Positions 32,508 to 44,799 of a stretch of DNA of 64,000 nt are shown one piece after another (position 1 is the stretch's first letter; the number at the start of each line of letters is the position of its first letter). The translations under genes were made by a program, and so were the position numbers. The DNA is from Dryocosmus kuriphilus (lineage: Eukaryota > Arthropoda > Insecta > Hymenoptera > Cynipidae). The notes beneath the pieces were generated by a model. The model did not search any database and had not been told where the DNA came from. It saw only the letters and a program-made list of their open reading frames with translations. Location: the NCBI GenBank assembly GCA_038277395.1, contig CM076192.1, positions 14,431,494-14,495,493 of the forward strand, written 5' to 3'.

Positions 32508-34712
32508 CTATCGAATTTTCCTGGGTCTACCTCGTCGACGCATCGGGCAGACGGGCTTGGGAGCAGGTTCCTCGTAGGTTCCAATGAATGGTGTCAAGTC
32601 TGACACTGAGTATTTTCCAAGTATCAGATCGGGCTCTTCAGGATTTATTATCTCGTAGGAAGTTGGACCGATGATTTTTTTGATTCGATAGGGGCCATCG
32701 CGGCGAGGTCCGAGTTTCGCACTTATGCCCTTTGCAGCATTGCTGAGCACGTGCGATTTTACTAAAACAAGATCTCCTTCTTTGTAACGAAGAACGTCTC
32801 TTCTTTTGGCGTTGGCCACGTCGTGTTGTATATCTTGAGCATGTTCCGCTGCATCTCTTGTATCTTGTAGAGTCCGGGTGATCTGTTTTAAATAGGGTGT
32901 GATCTCTGCGACGTAATTCTCAGCCTGAACAATGTTACGGAGATCACGGCACACATCATCAGCAGTTCGAAGTTGTCTAAAGAAAGTAAGATAAGCGGGT
33001 GATTCCTTGGTAGACTCACACCTTACAGTGTTCATGGAGAAACGAATGGCTGGAAGTTGAAGTGGCCAAGTGTTATGTATCCCGGCGACGAGAATAGCTA
33101 ATTGCGTTTTTAGATCTCGATTCTTTCGTTCCACTTGATTAGCTTCCGGATGATACACAGGAATTAAATGCTGTTTTACTACTGGGCAAAACATTGCCTG
33201 CTGCATAGTGGCTGCAATGAATTGTCCTCCATTGTCACTAATGACCTTTCTGGGTAGGCCGTAACGGAAAAAAACTTCATCTATGAGCAACCGAGCACAC
33301 ATTTCACTTGTGGCATCCTGTAGTGCGAACAACTCAACCCATTTGGAAGCGGTGTCTTCAACGATAAAGACCCATCTCTCTCCTTTAGGTCCCTCGACAA
33401 GTGGGCCAAACAAATCAATAGCTAGAACCTCGAAACGCTGAGCAAGTGGAGGTGTCCGTAGTAATCCAGCTGGTTTTAAATTGGAAATTTTGTATCTTTG
33501 GCATTCGACGCAATGCTTTATATGATCAGCAACCTGTCGGCGCAGTCCAGGCCAAAAGTAGCGTGAAGCAATTCGAGAAACAGTACGATCTACTCCATAA
33601 TGTCCAGCAGTTGGTGCATCATGATACTCCTCGAGGATCTGTTGCCTTTCCGAGGCAGGTACCACAAGCTGAGCTTCCTCTCCATCTTCGTCAGGGCTGT
33701 ATCGATAGAGAACACCATTTGACATGATGTAACCTCGGTCCGTCCACTTAGCAAATTCGTTTTCCGGCTCCTGTTTTTCAAAAGTAACAATGATTTTCCT
33801 AATTTCAGGATCTTCTAATTGTTTCTCCCGGATCTCTGTGGCACTCCTTGTTGGTATCTCCACACTGACTGTGCAAATTCCACACGTAGACATCATCTCT
33901 TCGGTACAAGGAGGTCGAGAAAGCGTGTCTGCTACAACATTGGCACGACCTGGAGTAAAAGAAATTGTTAAATCATAGGGCTGCAATGCGAGAGCCCATC
34001 GAGCTAAGCGCCCTGTTGGTGATTTTAAAGACATTAGCCAACGCAGTGGTTGATGATCCGTACCAATAAAAATTTTAGATCCTTCTATATACCCCCTGAA
34101 TTTGTCCACAGCCCACACAACTGCCAGAGCCTCTCTTTCAGTGGTGCTGTAGTTCCTTTCCGCTGGAATCAGAAGTCGGCTCGCATATTCAACGGGACGT
34201 TCATTGTTTCCCTCCCCCTGGAGTAAAACCCCTCCAAGCGTGTAACTACTAGCATCTGTACGCAGGGTATAAGGAAGAGACGAGTCCGCCTGTCGCAGAA
34301 TAGGTGCCGTCGTCAGCAATCGCTTGAGTTCTTCGAACGCCGACTGTTGTGCAGGTCCCCACTCCCAAGCCACGGACTTCTTGGTCAGTTCGCTCAATGG
34401 ACGCGCGATTTCCGCGAAATCTTGTATATATCGTCTATACCAAGTACAGGTCTGTAGGAAGGTTCGAACATGCGCTACATTTCGTGGAGGTGGCATGTTT
34501 ACAATACATGCTACTTTGTCTGCACAAACTTGGATTCCATCGGGTGTGATCATATGACCAAGATAGCGAACTTCACGTCGCGCAAACGAACATTTTTCGC
34601 GTTTAGCCCGAAGTTTAAATTGTCTAAGCCGATCAAAAACTCTTTGGAGATCCTCGATATGCACATCGAGTGTAGTTGATATAACGAGGATATCATCGAG
34701 ATAAAGTTATTA
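32508..34712 (-). pseudogene. Gypsy pol: RT C-terminal half, RNase H, integrase
   Basis: Open from the catalytic YLDD box (about 34710 on the minus strand) to a stop at 32508, roughly 730 codons. RT thumb/connection: VRYLGHMITPDGI. RNase H: RTDASSYTLGGVLLQ, STTEREALAVVWA and TDHQPLRW. Integrase: the HHCC finger (GHYGVDRTVSRI to HCVECQRY), then catalytic VLAIDLFGPL, ISDNGGQFIA and NQVERKNRDLK (Asp, Asp, Glu). The C-terminus is a GPY/F-like module and a basic tail (MRRRGRPRK). The frame differs from the upstream gag-pol frame, so pol is broken at the RT active site unless the difference is programmed, which is unlikely there. Confidence 0.93.
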
Positions 34713-36852
34713 TTATTCCATTTAACCCTGTTTTGAAACGATCCATCAGTCTTTGGAATGTACTCGGCGCATTTTTCAAACCAAAAGACATGACTTTATA
34801 CCGATACATTCCAAAAGGCGTTACGAAAGCAGTTTTGTCCCTATCTTTTTCGCGTACCGGCACCTGATGATAACCTTGTCGCAAATCTATAGACGATATA
34901 CATCCGATTTGTTTAGCCTCATGTAGCAGATCGTCGATTCTAGGAAGTGGATATTTATCGGTAACAGTTATCGCATTCAGTTTGCGATAATCAACGCATA
35001 AACGGTCGCTTGAACCTGATTTTGTAACCAAGATCGCTGGTGATCCCCAAGGAGATTCGCAATCTTCAATAAAACCTTGGGAAAACAAATCATCTACGGC
35101 CTTTTTCATTCGATCCTTTTTCTCGTGTGACAATCGATACGGCGGTGAGAATATCGGTTCATGACCTTCGGTATTTATCGCATGTTCCGTTAAATCGGTC
35201 GCTTCACCGGTTTCCGCAAAAACGTCTTTGTTTTTCTCGAAAAGTGCATTAAAACGTGATCGATCAATTTCAGATAAAAACATGCCTTCATTTACGCGAA
35301 GATCTAAACTTCCAATATCAAAGCTTGACAAAACTAACGCGCTTTGATGTACTACATCGTCTTCATACAAAAAAGGATATACTTTACTCGGATCATTCTT
35401 AAAATACCATTTCCAGTCGACATGATCACATACAATTCCGGCAGCGACAGCAAAATCGATTCCTAATAGCGTACGATTTTCTTTAGCTTCAGGTAACACA
35501 ATAAGTGTAGTCTTAATCAGTCGATCTATTAGTTTAATCTCTACAGAGGTAAACAAAATAGTCTGAGGTCTTTTGATACCGTCCGCGTATTTTAGAGTAA
35601 TCTGTATACTTTTAAATTCCTGACCGCGTTCTCGAAGTAACTGATACAACTGATAACTAGCAACGCTTTGCCTAGCACCTGTGTCAACTACCACGGTGCC
35701 TACTACTTTATCATAGATACTTACTTGCAACACCGGTCGTGACTGATTACCTATATTGAGATCATCCAAAGTACTAAAATCCAGGGAACTCGTGCTGGTT
35801 GTTTTCTTCTTGGAGCAATTTGGACAATTACTTCTGACGTATCCAGGCGTTTGACATCCATAACATTTAAAATCCTTCCCAGATGAAGTTGCAGAATTCG
35901 GACTTGCAGAACTTGTTGTTGACTTTGCTGGCTGCTGCAACGGTTCCGTGGTTGTAGACTGAAGTTTCCTACAGTTCTTTCTCCGATGTCCATAATGGCG
36001 GCAGAAATTGCAGCGAACATTCTTGTCGCCTTTGTCGCTCTTCTCTAAGACCTTTGACGAGGGCTTCTCATTGGAACACGCATCCTCACTGAGCGTATTT
36101 TCCGCTGCACGTGCTAATTCGATCAATCTGTCGAATGTTTCGAAACTTGCTCGCGACACTAATTTCCTTATTCGAAGGTTTAAAAGTCCGTAAATCATAT
36201 CTAACTGCACATTTTCCGTCAACGAGCCTGCAGGTAATTGTGCAATCAAGGCGCGAGCTTTAGAAACGAAAATATCCGTTGAGGTGGACTCGTTTTGTTC
36301 GGTACCGAAAAGTTCACGGTAAATTTTATACGGTGGTTTCAATTGTCCGAACGCATGTTGCAATGCAGTTAACACGTCCGCCCATGAATTTGCATTATTC
36401 TTTACGCCTTGCCACCATGTGGGGGCGTCTCCTGTAAGGAGCATCGGCAAGCCCCTTATTGCATTATCATCACTCACTCGCATGCACTCTTTATACACTC
36501 TAATCGCGTCAATAAAATTTTCCACGGATTCCCCATCTTTACCGGCGAATCGTGATGCACACTTCGCGAAACTTCCTGAGGAAACTTGAGCATTCTCGGC
36601 CACCGGCTGAGCCATAGCCGTTGTCACTCGTTGCAAAAGTTCCTGGAACTGTTCGGCAGTAAGCGTAACACTCGACATTTTCAATTTCGGGTTTTTCGAT
36701 TCTGAGACTTTCCCGTAATTTCGAACAGGTTTTCGCGATCCACTTGCGAAAACTAGCCCTTCAGTATCCGGGGCCCTTCCGGCAATTCGTGCACTCCTGC
36801 GCGTTGTTTCCACTGCCACACGATGTCGTTTTCGACTTTCAGCGAGTCGCAT
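34693..36852 (-). pseudogene. Gypsy gag-protease-RT N-terminal half
   Basis: The frame of 719 codons starts MRLAESRKRHR at 36852, close to the primer site. Gag occupies about residues 60-270 (retrotransposon gag core WWQGVKNNANSWADVL). Two Cys/His knuckles follow: CNFCRHYGHRRKNC, and CYGCQTPGYVRSNC, where the usual His is replaced. The protease active site is VVVDTGARQSV. RT palm blocks are LCVDYRKLNAIT, SSIDLRQGYHQV and FGLKNAPSTFQRLMD. It ends a few codons before YLDD in an AAT-rich stretch (about 34700-34715), where a small indel moves the downstream part into another frame. The protein is otherwise intact. Confidence 0.93.
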
Positions 36853-36879
36853 AAAGATCCATAAATTAAATCAATTTTC

Positions 36880-36902
36880 GAGCTCCACTAGTTGGGCGAC
36901 AA
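36880..36902 (-). promoter_or_regulatory. putative primer binding site of Gypsy element
   Basis: Immediately after the 5' LTR (minus strand) comes ttgtcgcccaactagtgg, the position and general look of a tRNA primer binding site. I did not match it to a specific tRNA. Confidence 0.6.
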
Positions 36903-37222
36903 TGTAAGAGAACATTCTCTAGGAGGTGGCGGGGTTAGCTCGAACAGGAATAATTTCTTAACACGAGGATCTTGGATAAACGAAACACTTTATTGCGACA
37001 CAGTATACAACGATGGCAAGGAAAAACTGTTCTCGACGCGAGGTACACAGCTTGTCTGGTTCATCCCGATCTCGCTCTATATAACCTAACCTACCTCTAA
37101 TCTTAAGAGTGCGCCACTAATTCCTTTGGCGCGCTTTACGTTTAAATTCAAAGTTAACAAATAAAGACTTTAGTATACATATGAAAGTATCGATAAAGAG
37201 AATATAAAAGTATATTGTTACA
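36903..37222 (-). repeat. Gypsy 5' LTR
   Basis: 320 bp, TG/CA ends. It carries the element's promoter (a tatataacc word lies near 37080 on the plus strand). Almost identical to the copy at 32148-32467. Confidence 0.93.
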
Positions 37223-37239
37223 AAACATCATTAATTTTA

Positions 37240-38035
37240 TTTGAGAGTAGTTTACCCATGTAAAAATTATTTAATAGATTTGGAAAATGCTATTTTTCTT
37301 TCCTCATTGTGAGAGACCTTCTCCAATTCGTTTTGGGTGAAAATATTACATATTAGTGCATAAAATAAGATTAAATGCGTTTGAAGATAGTTAACCCCCG
37401 AAATATTTTTTTTCCGGAAATGGCAAAACAAGTCACCTAACTTTCGTGCACATGTATAATATATATTTTTTTTCAAATTTTTCGGCTTGAATTTAGATTT
37501 ATTGGGAAATTTTTTTGTATAATTGTAAACATGTTTGAGGGTGGTTTACCTCCGTAAAATTCTTCTAATAGATTTGGAAGATGCTATTTTTCTTTCCTCA
37601 TTGTGGGAGACCTTCCTCAATTGGTTTTTGGTGAAAATATTGCATATTATTGCATAAAATAAGATTAAATTCGTTTGAGGGTAGTTACCCCCCGAAATAT
37701 TTTTTTTCCCCGGAAATCGCAAAACACGTCAACTTACTTTCGTGTAAATGTATAATATATATTTTTTCCAAATTTTTCGGCTTGAATTTACATTTATTGG
37801 GCCATTTTTTTGTATAATAATGTGAACACGTTTGGGAGTGGTTTACCCCCATACATTTTTTTAGCAAATTGAGGAAATTTCATTTTTCATCCCTTTTTAT
37901 GAGGAAACTTTTCCAATTGGTTTCGTTAAAAAATATGGTGTCCTTGTGCATGAAGCATTAAAATCGTTACTTGACACTACTATTTTTGAACGGAGATTTC
38001 TACCCCTTAAAGCGTTTTTCCGCAGATAAGAAAAA
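37240..38035. repeat. 294-bp tandem units in the right TIR
   Basis: The landmark gatttggaaaatgctatttt is at 37277 and, with one change, at 37571. A more diverged third unit starts near 37866. Each unit contains cccccgaaatatttttttt, actttcgtg and ttttcggcttgaattta. The left TIR has only one full unit plus part. Confidence 0.85.
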
Positions 38036-38039
38036 ACAC

Positions 38040-38530
38040 GCTTTTTCTATCTTTTAGTTTATTCCTGTGTGCTGTAATATCTATCTCTTTCTATCTCTTA
38101 GTTTATAGCTCTATTTACAAAAAAAATTTGAGCTATCCCTTTGTCTATCCTTAGTTGTACACTTATTAATTTTTGTCTTTTAAACATACTTAATTATTTT
38201 ATAAATACCTTACCTGGTACATACATAATATTCTAGTCTTATCTCTAACGCACATAAGCTTGAAAAATCCGCAAGTACGAAGACGCGAACCCTAACTACA
38301 CACGCAAGCAACGAGTTTATTGCCGGAAATTTAGCCGACTAAGCTAACGGGCGACACTGGGAGATCTACGATAAAAATTAGTATCATTTATCGGACAATC
38401 ATCTCTATCTCAGTTTATCCCTCACCTATGCCCGTCTAACACTTTCTACCTCTTTGTCATCCCAGATTCATACCTATCTCTTTCAATCCATCTTTCTCTA
38501 TCTCGGTCTATCTACGTTATTCCTTCTATC
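38040..38530. repeat. tctatctct-rich minisatellite
   Basis: Degenerate repetition of tctatctctt and tatctctttctatctc words over nearly 500 bp. The complementary composition (agagatagaaa) appears at 41600-42130. Confidence 0.75.
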
Positions 38531-38639
38531 TTCTTTGGAACTAATTAATAAAAGCAATTATTGTATTTAAATAAAACTATACAAAATTAGAATATCTAAT
38601 CGTGAGCAAGATAATAATAATATAATAATATAAATATAT

Positions 38640-41320
38640 ATATATATAATGTCACGTAAGGTCTATCCACTAAATGTTTTTCTCTTTATTAATTAACACC
38701 ATGATGAAAAGCTGCCTAGACTCCGGGTGCTTATTGATTAGAAGAAATACGAATGAAATCGTGCGCGGGGGGGGGGGGGGGGGGGGCTTCCCCTAAACTG
38801 TAAGAAGGGCGAGAGGGACTCGTCTTTCTCTAATTATATTTTTTTTTTTGTGGGTCGTTACCCCTACTCTCGGACTGAGAGTTGTCTTACCCCTTTACAT
38901 AGATCAAAAGAAAGAAAAAGGGGTTTTCGCAACCATTGGCGGTGTCTGCAATTAATTTACAGTGGATTTTCCTTTAAACACTGGCTTTATTTTCTGATTC
39001 GACACATTGAAATCACCACATTTAAAAATTACATGAATAGGTAGATCAGAAAGGGCACGTCCTACAATGGGTAGAACGTGCCAGACAGGTAGGAGAAAAA
39101 TAAAGGTGCTTATAACTAAATAAATTGAGATTGATACAGCTTACCGACACAGAAGACTTAAAACTACCGCTCGTTGAACACAAACAATTTAATTCGATGG
39201 ACCAAAACGAACGAAAGTGGTTTTGGTAATTTTTTTTTAACTTGCTTTAATTCAACAAGGCGGGCGAAAACCTTTTTTTTTTTTTTTTTTTTTGTCGTGG
39301 GTTTATGAACTCACTCTAGTCCCTTTTTCTTAGGCCCTCGCGAAAGCCACACAACAGGCGAGCACCTTTCAACACTCTAGATTAACTTTTACGAAAAATA
39401 GAAAATTCATCTACTTTCCATGAGAGTAAATCTCAGCTTTCCAAAAAAATTAATCTGTCTCGTTTTGAGATTCGAGAAAGGTTAATATTCTTTAAGCTAT
39501 TTTTAATTTCGTTTTACACAGGCCGGATAGGACACGAAAACAACATTACTCCCGTCACCGGTCCGAGAAAAGTATAGTCCGCTAAACCGGAATAGGACGC
39601 GACGAAGAATCGTTCCCGTTACGGTCCTGCCTCCCGTCGGGCAGAGTTCCACTTTGCGTCCGAATTTTTCTCTAAATTCTACTTCAGGGGTTTGACCAAT
39701 CGATCCCGGCGACTTGTTCCCGTTACCGGACAAAAAGAAAAAAAATTGTATCTTCGATGATTGACCGGGATAGGACACGTTGCGCCTGACGGGCTAAGTC
39801 CTTACCGTGAAAATTGTCTTTAGAGTTTTAAATCCCGACGTACGGACGGGCGAAGGTCTGAGATGATCTGACTCGTACGAGATCACTCAGTAGACTGCAA
39901 TTTTGATTTTTGCGCGATGCACCTCGATAGCTCAGAATGGTGTGATTTAGGTAGGGATATTTGCAGAATTGTAGAATTACCGTGAGAGCCAAGCAACGTG
40001 TGCAATTTTTGACTAGCCAGGTAACTTGATTTTCTACCGTGGACTTCGTACCTGCAAGGCAGGAAACTGCTCAGCACTTTACGGGAATAAAGTAGCTCGA
40101 AGTCTTTTGTGATTCTAAGAATAGATTTTTAGGTTTCAATTCGCATCAAAATTGATGCAGGTCGAAATTTTCAACTTGGAATTAAGCGTTTATTATTTCC
40201 AACCTTAATTTAAACGTAGGAAGTCAAGTATATTGGCATTAAGTTTTCTCTAAGTACGCACGTGGTGTTGTTTTGATGCTACCACGTGCGTTTTGTTCTA
40301 AAGCAGTACGGTGGATAGCATGTATGGTGAGGAGAGAAGGGAGTAAGAGAGGGAAGTCCATGCGTGAACCATCGAGGTTTGCCGTCGTCGCGTTATCCGG
40401 CAAGAATGACGTGGTTATACGTGAGAGAGAGATAGAGTGCGGTGCCCACGCGTGTGTGTATGTTTGAAAGCGTGGCGAGTGTAAAGGCACTTTCGTTCAT
40501 TTTAGATTAGGCATGATTTTCGTTACAGGTGACAATTTTTGTAGTATGACTTTAGACTTAAACTTGCATTCGTCCACGCTCGCGCCTGCCTACATGTGCA
40601 TGCACTAAAAAAAAAAAAAATCTTCCTTTAGTAGCGAGAATAATTTAATTTCAAGAGATAATAATTTTTATTAATTTCTCTTGACTATAGCCTCTTCAGT
40701 CCGCAAGTCGGCTCGCAGGCTATTTCCTCGTGAGCTCGGACTGCTGAGTCAGCGTTCCGATAGTAAGCTCTCGGGCTACGTATGAATGAAGCGAGCCTTT
40801 ATAATTTGCACAGAGTCTGAATTAACATATCTTAAGACAATATTTCAAGTTGTGTTAATTCAGAGGAATAGAAGAAAAATGTCCGAGAATTTACTTTAGG
40901 AAATGGGATGTTCGCTCGGCGTCACGGGTACAACACACCCTCCTTCGAAACTTATAGTGTTATTATCAAGAGACACACCTAGCCACATATACACACACAT
41001 ATACATACATCTATAGGAACATACATTTTATTTAATAATTTGGTAACCCAATTGAATAGGGTTATGCTCGATGATTTCTACAATAGTGAATTTTAATTTC
41101 TTCTTCACTCTCGGTACCAGCTCGCCAGCTCGCAATCTCAGAGCTTGGGAATGCCAGATAAGCATTTTGATCGCAAGTTCTAAGGTTACGAGTGTGGTCG
41201 AGGTGCTGCCTTGTAAGGTATTTACATGAGAATCAATATAGCTTGAAAAATTACTTCACGTTATATTGACTTCGGTCAATTTTTTTTTTTTGAGTAGGCC
41301 CGACCCGCTCGTAACATATA
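38640..41320. other. noncoding block, possible LTR-type remnant
   Basis: No coding frame with a recognisable domain. It holds a 20-G tract (38767-38786), a 22-T tract (39280s), three spaced copies of ccgg(a/g)ataggacacg-like words at 39523, 39585 and 39760, and a regional rise in GC. The right edge, read on the minus strand from 41315, begins tgttacgagcgggtcgggcc and contains an AATAAA-like signal further on, which could be a solo LTR. I found no partner LTR, so this is tentative. Confidence 0.3.
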
Positions 41321-41325
41321 ATATA

Positions 41326-41330
<5 letters not shown>

Positions 41331-41369
<39 letters not shown>
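41331..41369. repeat. (AT)n microsatellite
   Basis: Near-perfect TA/AT repeat, continuing as degenerate taata words to about 41400. Confidence 0.9.
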
Positions 41370-41371
<2 letters not shown>

Positions 41372-41599
41372 ATAATATACATAATATAAATATATAATAC
41401 TAAAATCTTACATTATATTTAATTTGGTACAAAATTTCAACAAAACTTAAAGGGTTAGGAATTTTTTCAGAACTGTGTTTTCTTTATAAAATCTTTTGAA
41501 CAATCCTATTTAATTTATAAAAGAATACTTTGGAATTTCACAACTCCAATTAAATTGCATATAATTACTTTGATTAATTTAATCCGTTGAATTGAAAGG

Positions 41600-42130
41600 T
41601 GATAGAAAAAGATAGACGGGATGTAGGTAGGAGATAGGAAGAGATAGAGAAAAGGGGATTGCAATAGATAAACGTGAATCTGAATTGACAAAGAGAAAGG
41701 AAAATATAGGCTTAGCTAGACAAGGAATAGACTGGGACTTAAAAAGGGATAAAAGATGTAGACGTGAATCAAGATTGACAAAGTGATAGACGGTGAGAGA
41801 TAAAACAAGATAAGACAGGGATAGGCGAGGGATGGGCAGAGATTGAGAAGTGGGGATTAAAAGCGATAGAAGTATATTGATAAGGAGATAGAAAAAGATA
41901 GAGCTAGATAGACAAGAGATAGAAAACGATAGAGCTGGATAGGCAAGGGACAGAATGAGATAAAGCTAGATACTCAAGAGATGGGAAAAGGTAGAGCTGG
42001 GTACACAAGAAATAGAAAGAAATAAAGCTGGATAAACGAGCGATAGAAAGAGAAAACAGGTAGTTAGACGAGGGATAAGCTGGGGTAAATTTTCCTTATT
42101 CCCTTCTATCTTAGAGATAGAAAATTATTA
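41600..42130. repeat. agagatagaaaa minisatellite
   Basis: Degenerate tandem array with words such as gatagaaaaagatag, gagctagatagacaag and gagatagaaa. The apparent unit is about 34-40 bp. The reverse-complementary composition is found at 38040-38530. Confidence 0.8.
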
Positions 42131-42174
42131 AAAGTAATAGGAATTTCTAACCTTTTACTTCCAACAAGATAGTT

Positions 42175-44410
42175 GACAAAAACTCAGTACCCTCATTTTT
42201 AAACATATGAGACTGGAAGGAGTAATTTTCAATAAAACGAGTGCAAACTACGCGGATCTCTTAAAATCACTTTCCCGAATACGACCTGTGTATTGATTTT
42301 TTACTTTTACCCCCTCACTCTTTTCCAGAATGCCCCGAAAACAACCCTCTAAACGAGTACCAAATATTTTGTGATGTATTTATCTTAAATATTACTTTTA
42401 TGTAGTTTTTTCTTCACAGATAGTTTTTAATAGACAACTGAAAAAGTTTGTTGTACTTTTTATTAATAATAATTAAATGTTTAAATAATTTAGATTTGGT
42501 TAAACATTTCTTTTTTCATATTTTATCGCAAATTATTGGTACCGCAATCGTCAAATAAACTACTAAGGCAATATAACAAATCATTACGGTTGATTTTATA
42601 CGCTTTTAATTAATTCTTAATTCAATTTTTTTTGGTCAAATATACCTTTTGACTGTAATAAGGCAGAGAAATGTAGTTTTTTGCAAATTTCCCAACAAAT
42701 TCCACAGAATTTTGGTGGGTCTTGTACTTTACGACTTGCGCATCATTTTTTAAGAAATTTGCATTTGTTTAAATAATTTTCTTCGAGAAAATAAAAAAAC
42801 AATTTACACCTTCTCTGAGTAACAAGAACTAATTGGTTTCAATTCAGAAGAGCTGCCAACTTGTGATATTAAAAAAAATTATATAAACAAGTCTAAATTG
42901 TTTAAACATTCATGGATAAGTTGTAAAAATAAGACATACTAGAATTCTATGGCGTTTCGTGAAAAAATTGCAAAAAACTACATTTCTTTGCCTGATTTCA
43001 GTCAAAAGATACATTCGGACAATAAAAAATTGTTGAAACTATTAAAAACAAACAAAGTCGCCCATAATGATTTTTTATATTGGTTAGTTAGCTTATGTCG
43101 TTCTGATGATACAGATAATTTGCGATAAAAGATGGAAAAAATTGTTTAAACAATTAATTATTAAGAAAAATATACATGAAAATTTTTAATTTGTCCATTA
43201 ACCCTTTTAAGCATACATTTTTCCAATGATCGGATTTTTATAAAATTTGGTATACACGGGTTTTTGGGGTCGCTGATTACGAATCCATTATCAGGTTTTC
43301 AAAATTCAAAATAGCGGAATCAATATGGCCGCCAAAATAAAAAACAACGATAATATTTCTGAAAATGTATATTCGGGGGTTTTTAGGGTAGCTGATTATG
43401 AATTTGTTATCAGATTTTCAAAATTCAAAATGGCGGATTTACGATGGCGGGCGCCGAAATGAAAAACCGCGATAATAGCGATAAAAATTTATATTCGGGG
43501 GTTTTTGAGGTGGCTGATTACGAATCCGTTATCAGATTTTAAAAATTCAAAATGGCCGCCATATTGGGTCCACCATTTTGAGTTTTTTAATTTGAACTTC
43601 AGATTCGTACTCAGCGACCCAGAAACCCCCCGAGAACCTATTTTGATGCCTTGGGACCAATTTTTTAAATTTTTGCCCGACATATTGAATCCGCCATTTG
43701 ATTTTTTAAATTTGAACCTCAAATTTGTAATCAGCGACCCAGAAAACCCCCGGTAACCCATTTTGATGCCTCAGGACCAATTTTTTAATATTTTGGCCGC
43801 CATATTGGATCCGCCATTTTGAATGTTTTCAATTTGACTTCAGATTCATAATCTACGACCCCAAGAACCCCTTATACCTTACCTTCAGCTTATCAGCTAT
43901 TCTTTGTTAGTCACAATCACATTTATTGTGTAAAAAGGCTATTTTTTCTCCACTTGTTTATTTATAAAAACCATTACGTTGAAAAAAAAATGCTTTCAAG
44001 GTTTCTTAATGTCAAATGATGTTCAACAAAACTTTTAAATTGCTTTTTGTTCTTATAATTCGTCGAAAAGATGTGAACATTTTTTAAAAAACGAGGTCAA
44101 AAAGGTGACATACTGGTATGTCACCATGCCGCAAAGGGTTAAGAAATATATGTGAAGAGAAAGCTACACAAAAGTAATATTTACGAACAATACACTCAAA
44201 AATACTTAGTATTCGTTTAGAGGGTGGATTTTGGGGCATACTGGAAGAGGGTGAAGCGGAGAAAATAAAAAATCATTGCATAGGTCGCATTCGGGCAAGT
44301 GATTTTAAGAGGTCCGTATAGTTTTTACTCGCTTTATTGAAAATTACTATTCCAGTCTCATATTTGTAAAAATGGGGCAATTGAGTTTTTCGAAAACCGT
44401 TAGTCGCACA
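42175..44410. mobile_element. multi-layer fold-back element
   Basis: The outer inverted pair is 42180-42420 and 44140-44400 (gagactggaaggagtaattt, ttttccagaatgccccgaaa). An inner inverted pair is 42450-42700 and 42965-43190 (atttatcgcaaattat-like, gaaatgtagttttttgcaa). A satellite block lies at 43250-43880. No transposase frame. The outermost flank (44490-44645) is also the inverted partner of 28690-28850, which lies about 15.8 kb away. Confidence 0.7.
43250..43880. repeat. about 119-bp satellite in two opposed blocks
   Basis: Three units in one orientation (landmark cgggggttttt(a/g)(g)ggt at 43257, 43375 and 43495) contain gctgattacgaatccgttat and ttcaaaattcaaaatggc. From about 43555 the same unit continues in inverted orientation (ccgccattttgaatttt, cagcgacccagaaacccccc) for about three units. 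The open frames over this block on both strands are artefacts of the repeat. Confidence 0.88.
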
Positions 44411-44799
44411 GTAAAAAGTTATGAATGATACGATATGCTCCTTGACTAGTTCTACAACTTTTTTATGCCCTGTATTTTGATAATACGAATATTTTAGAAG
44501 ATATCAAACAAAATCCACTTTTTTAAATATAAATAAATATTTAAACATTCCAGAGCCCGGGGAGGCCATTTGCCCTTATCCGATCGAGTTAAAACTTTAC
44601 AGGAATTATTTTTCAATCAAATGAAACGAACTTGGGGGTTGACACGTTTGACGCGGCCTTTTACCTAATGATAGATATTGGTCCTTTAGGCCTCGCACAA
44701 AGGTAAAGATAAAAGATATTCGATAGCCCGGGCGCCAGCCTTCATAAAGGCAGTCCTACAACAAATCTGTAAAATATTCCAAACAAATCACAAACTCGA

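Larger units (their letters stand above)
32148..37222 (-). mobile_element. Gypsy LTR retrotransposon, nearly complete, young
   Basis: Two 320-bp LTRs (32148-32467, 36903-37222) flank gag-pol on the minus strand, and a 4-bp AAAC repeat lies outside each (32144-32147, 37223-37226). I count two differences between the LTRs, so insertion was recent. The domain order is gag, CCHC knuckles, protease, RT, RNase H, integrase, with a GPY/F-like module at the end (GPYRIKKIIGPTSYEI). This is Ty3/Gypsy order. There is no env frame. The pol frame is interrupted once, close to the RT catalytic box. It inserted downstream of the transposase in the 29-38 kb DNA transposon. Confidence 0.95.
29040..38035 (+). 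mobile_element. DDE_1-type DNA transposon with about 0.75-kb TIRs, carrying nested insertions
   Basis: The left arm (29040-29800, interrupted by a SINE) is an inverted counterpart of 37230-38035, sharing cttatctgcggaaaaacgct, cattttttaacgaaaccaat and cggcttgaatttagatttat. Between are a decayed plus-strand transposase (30285-31827) and an intact-looking Gypsy insertion (32148-37222). Without these insertions the element would be about 3.6 kb. The right arm carries 294-bp tandem duplications. The exact termini and target duplication are not resolved. The transposase suggests a pogo/jerky- or Sola-related element. Confidence 0.7.

Noticed and set aside
43489..43761. Matching frames on both strands
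   Set aside because: Generated by the 119-bp satellite in opposed orientation.
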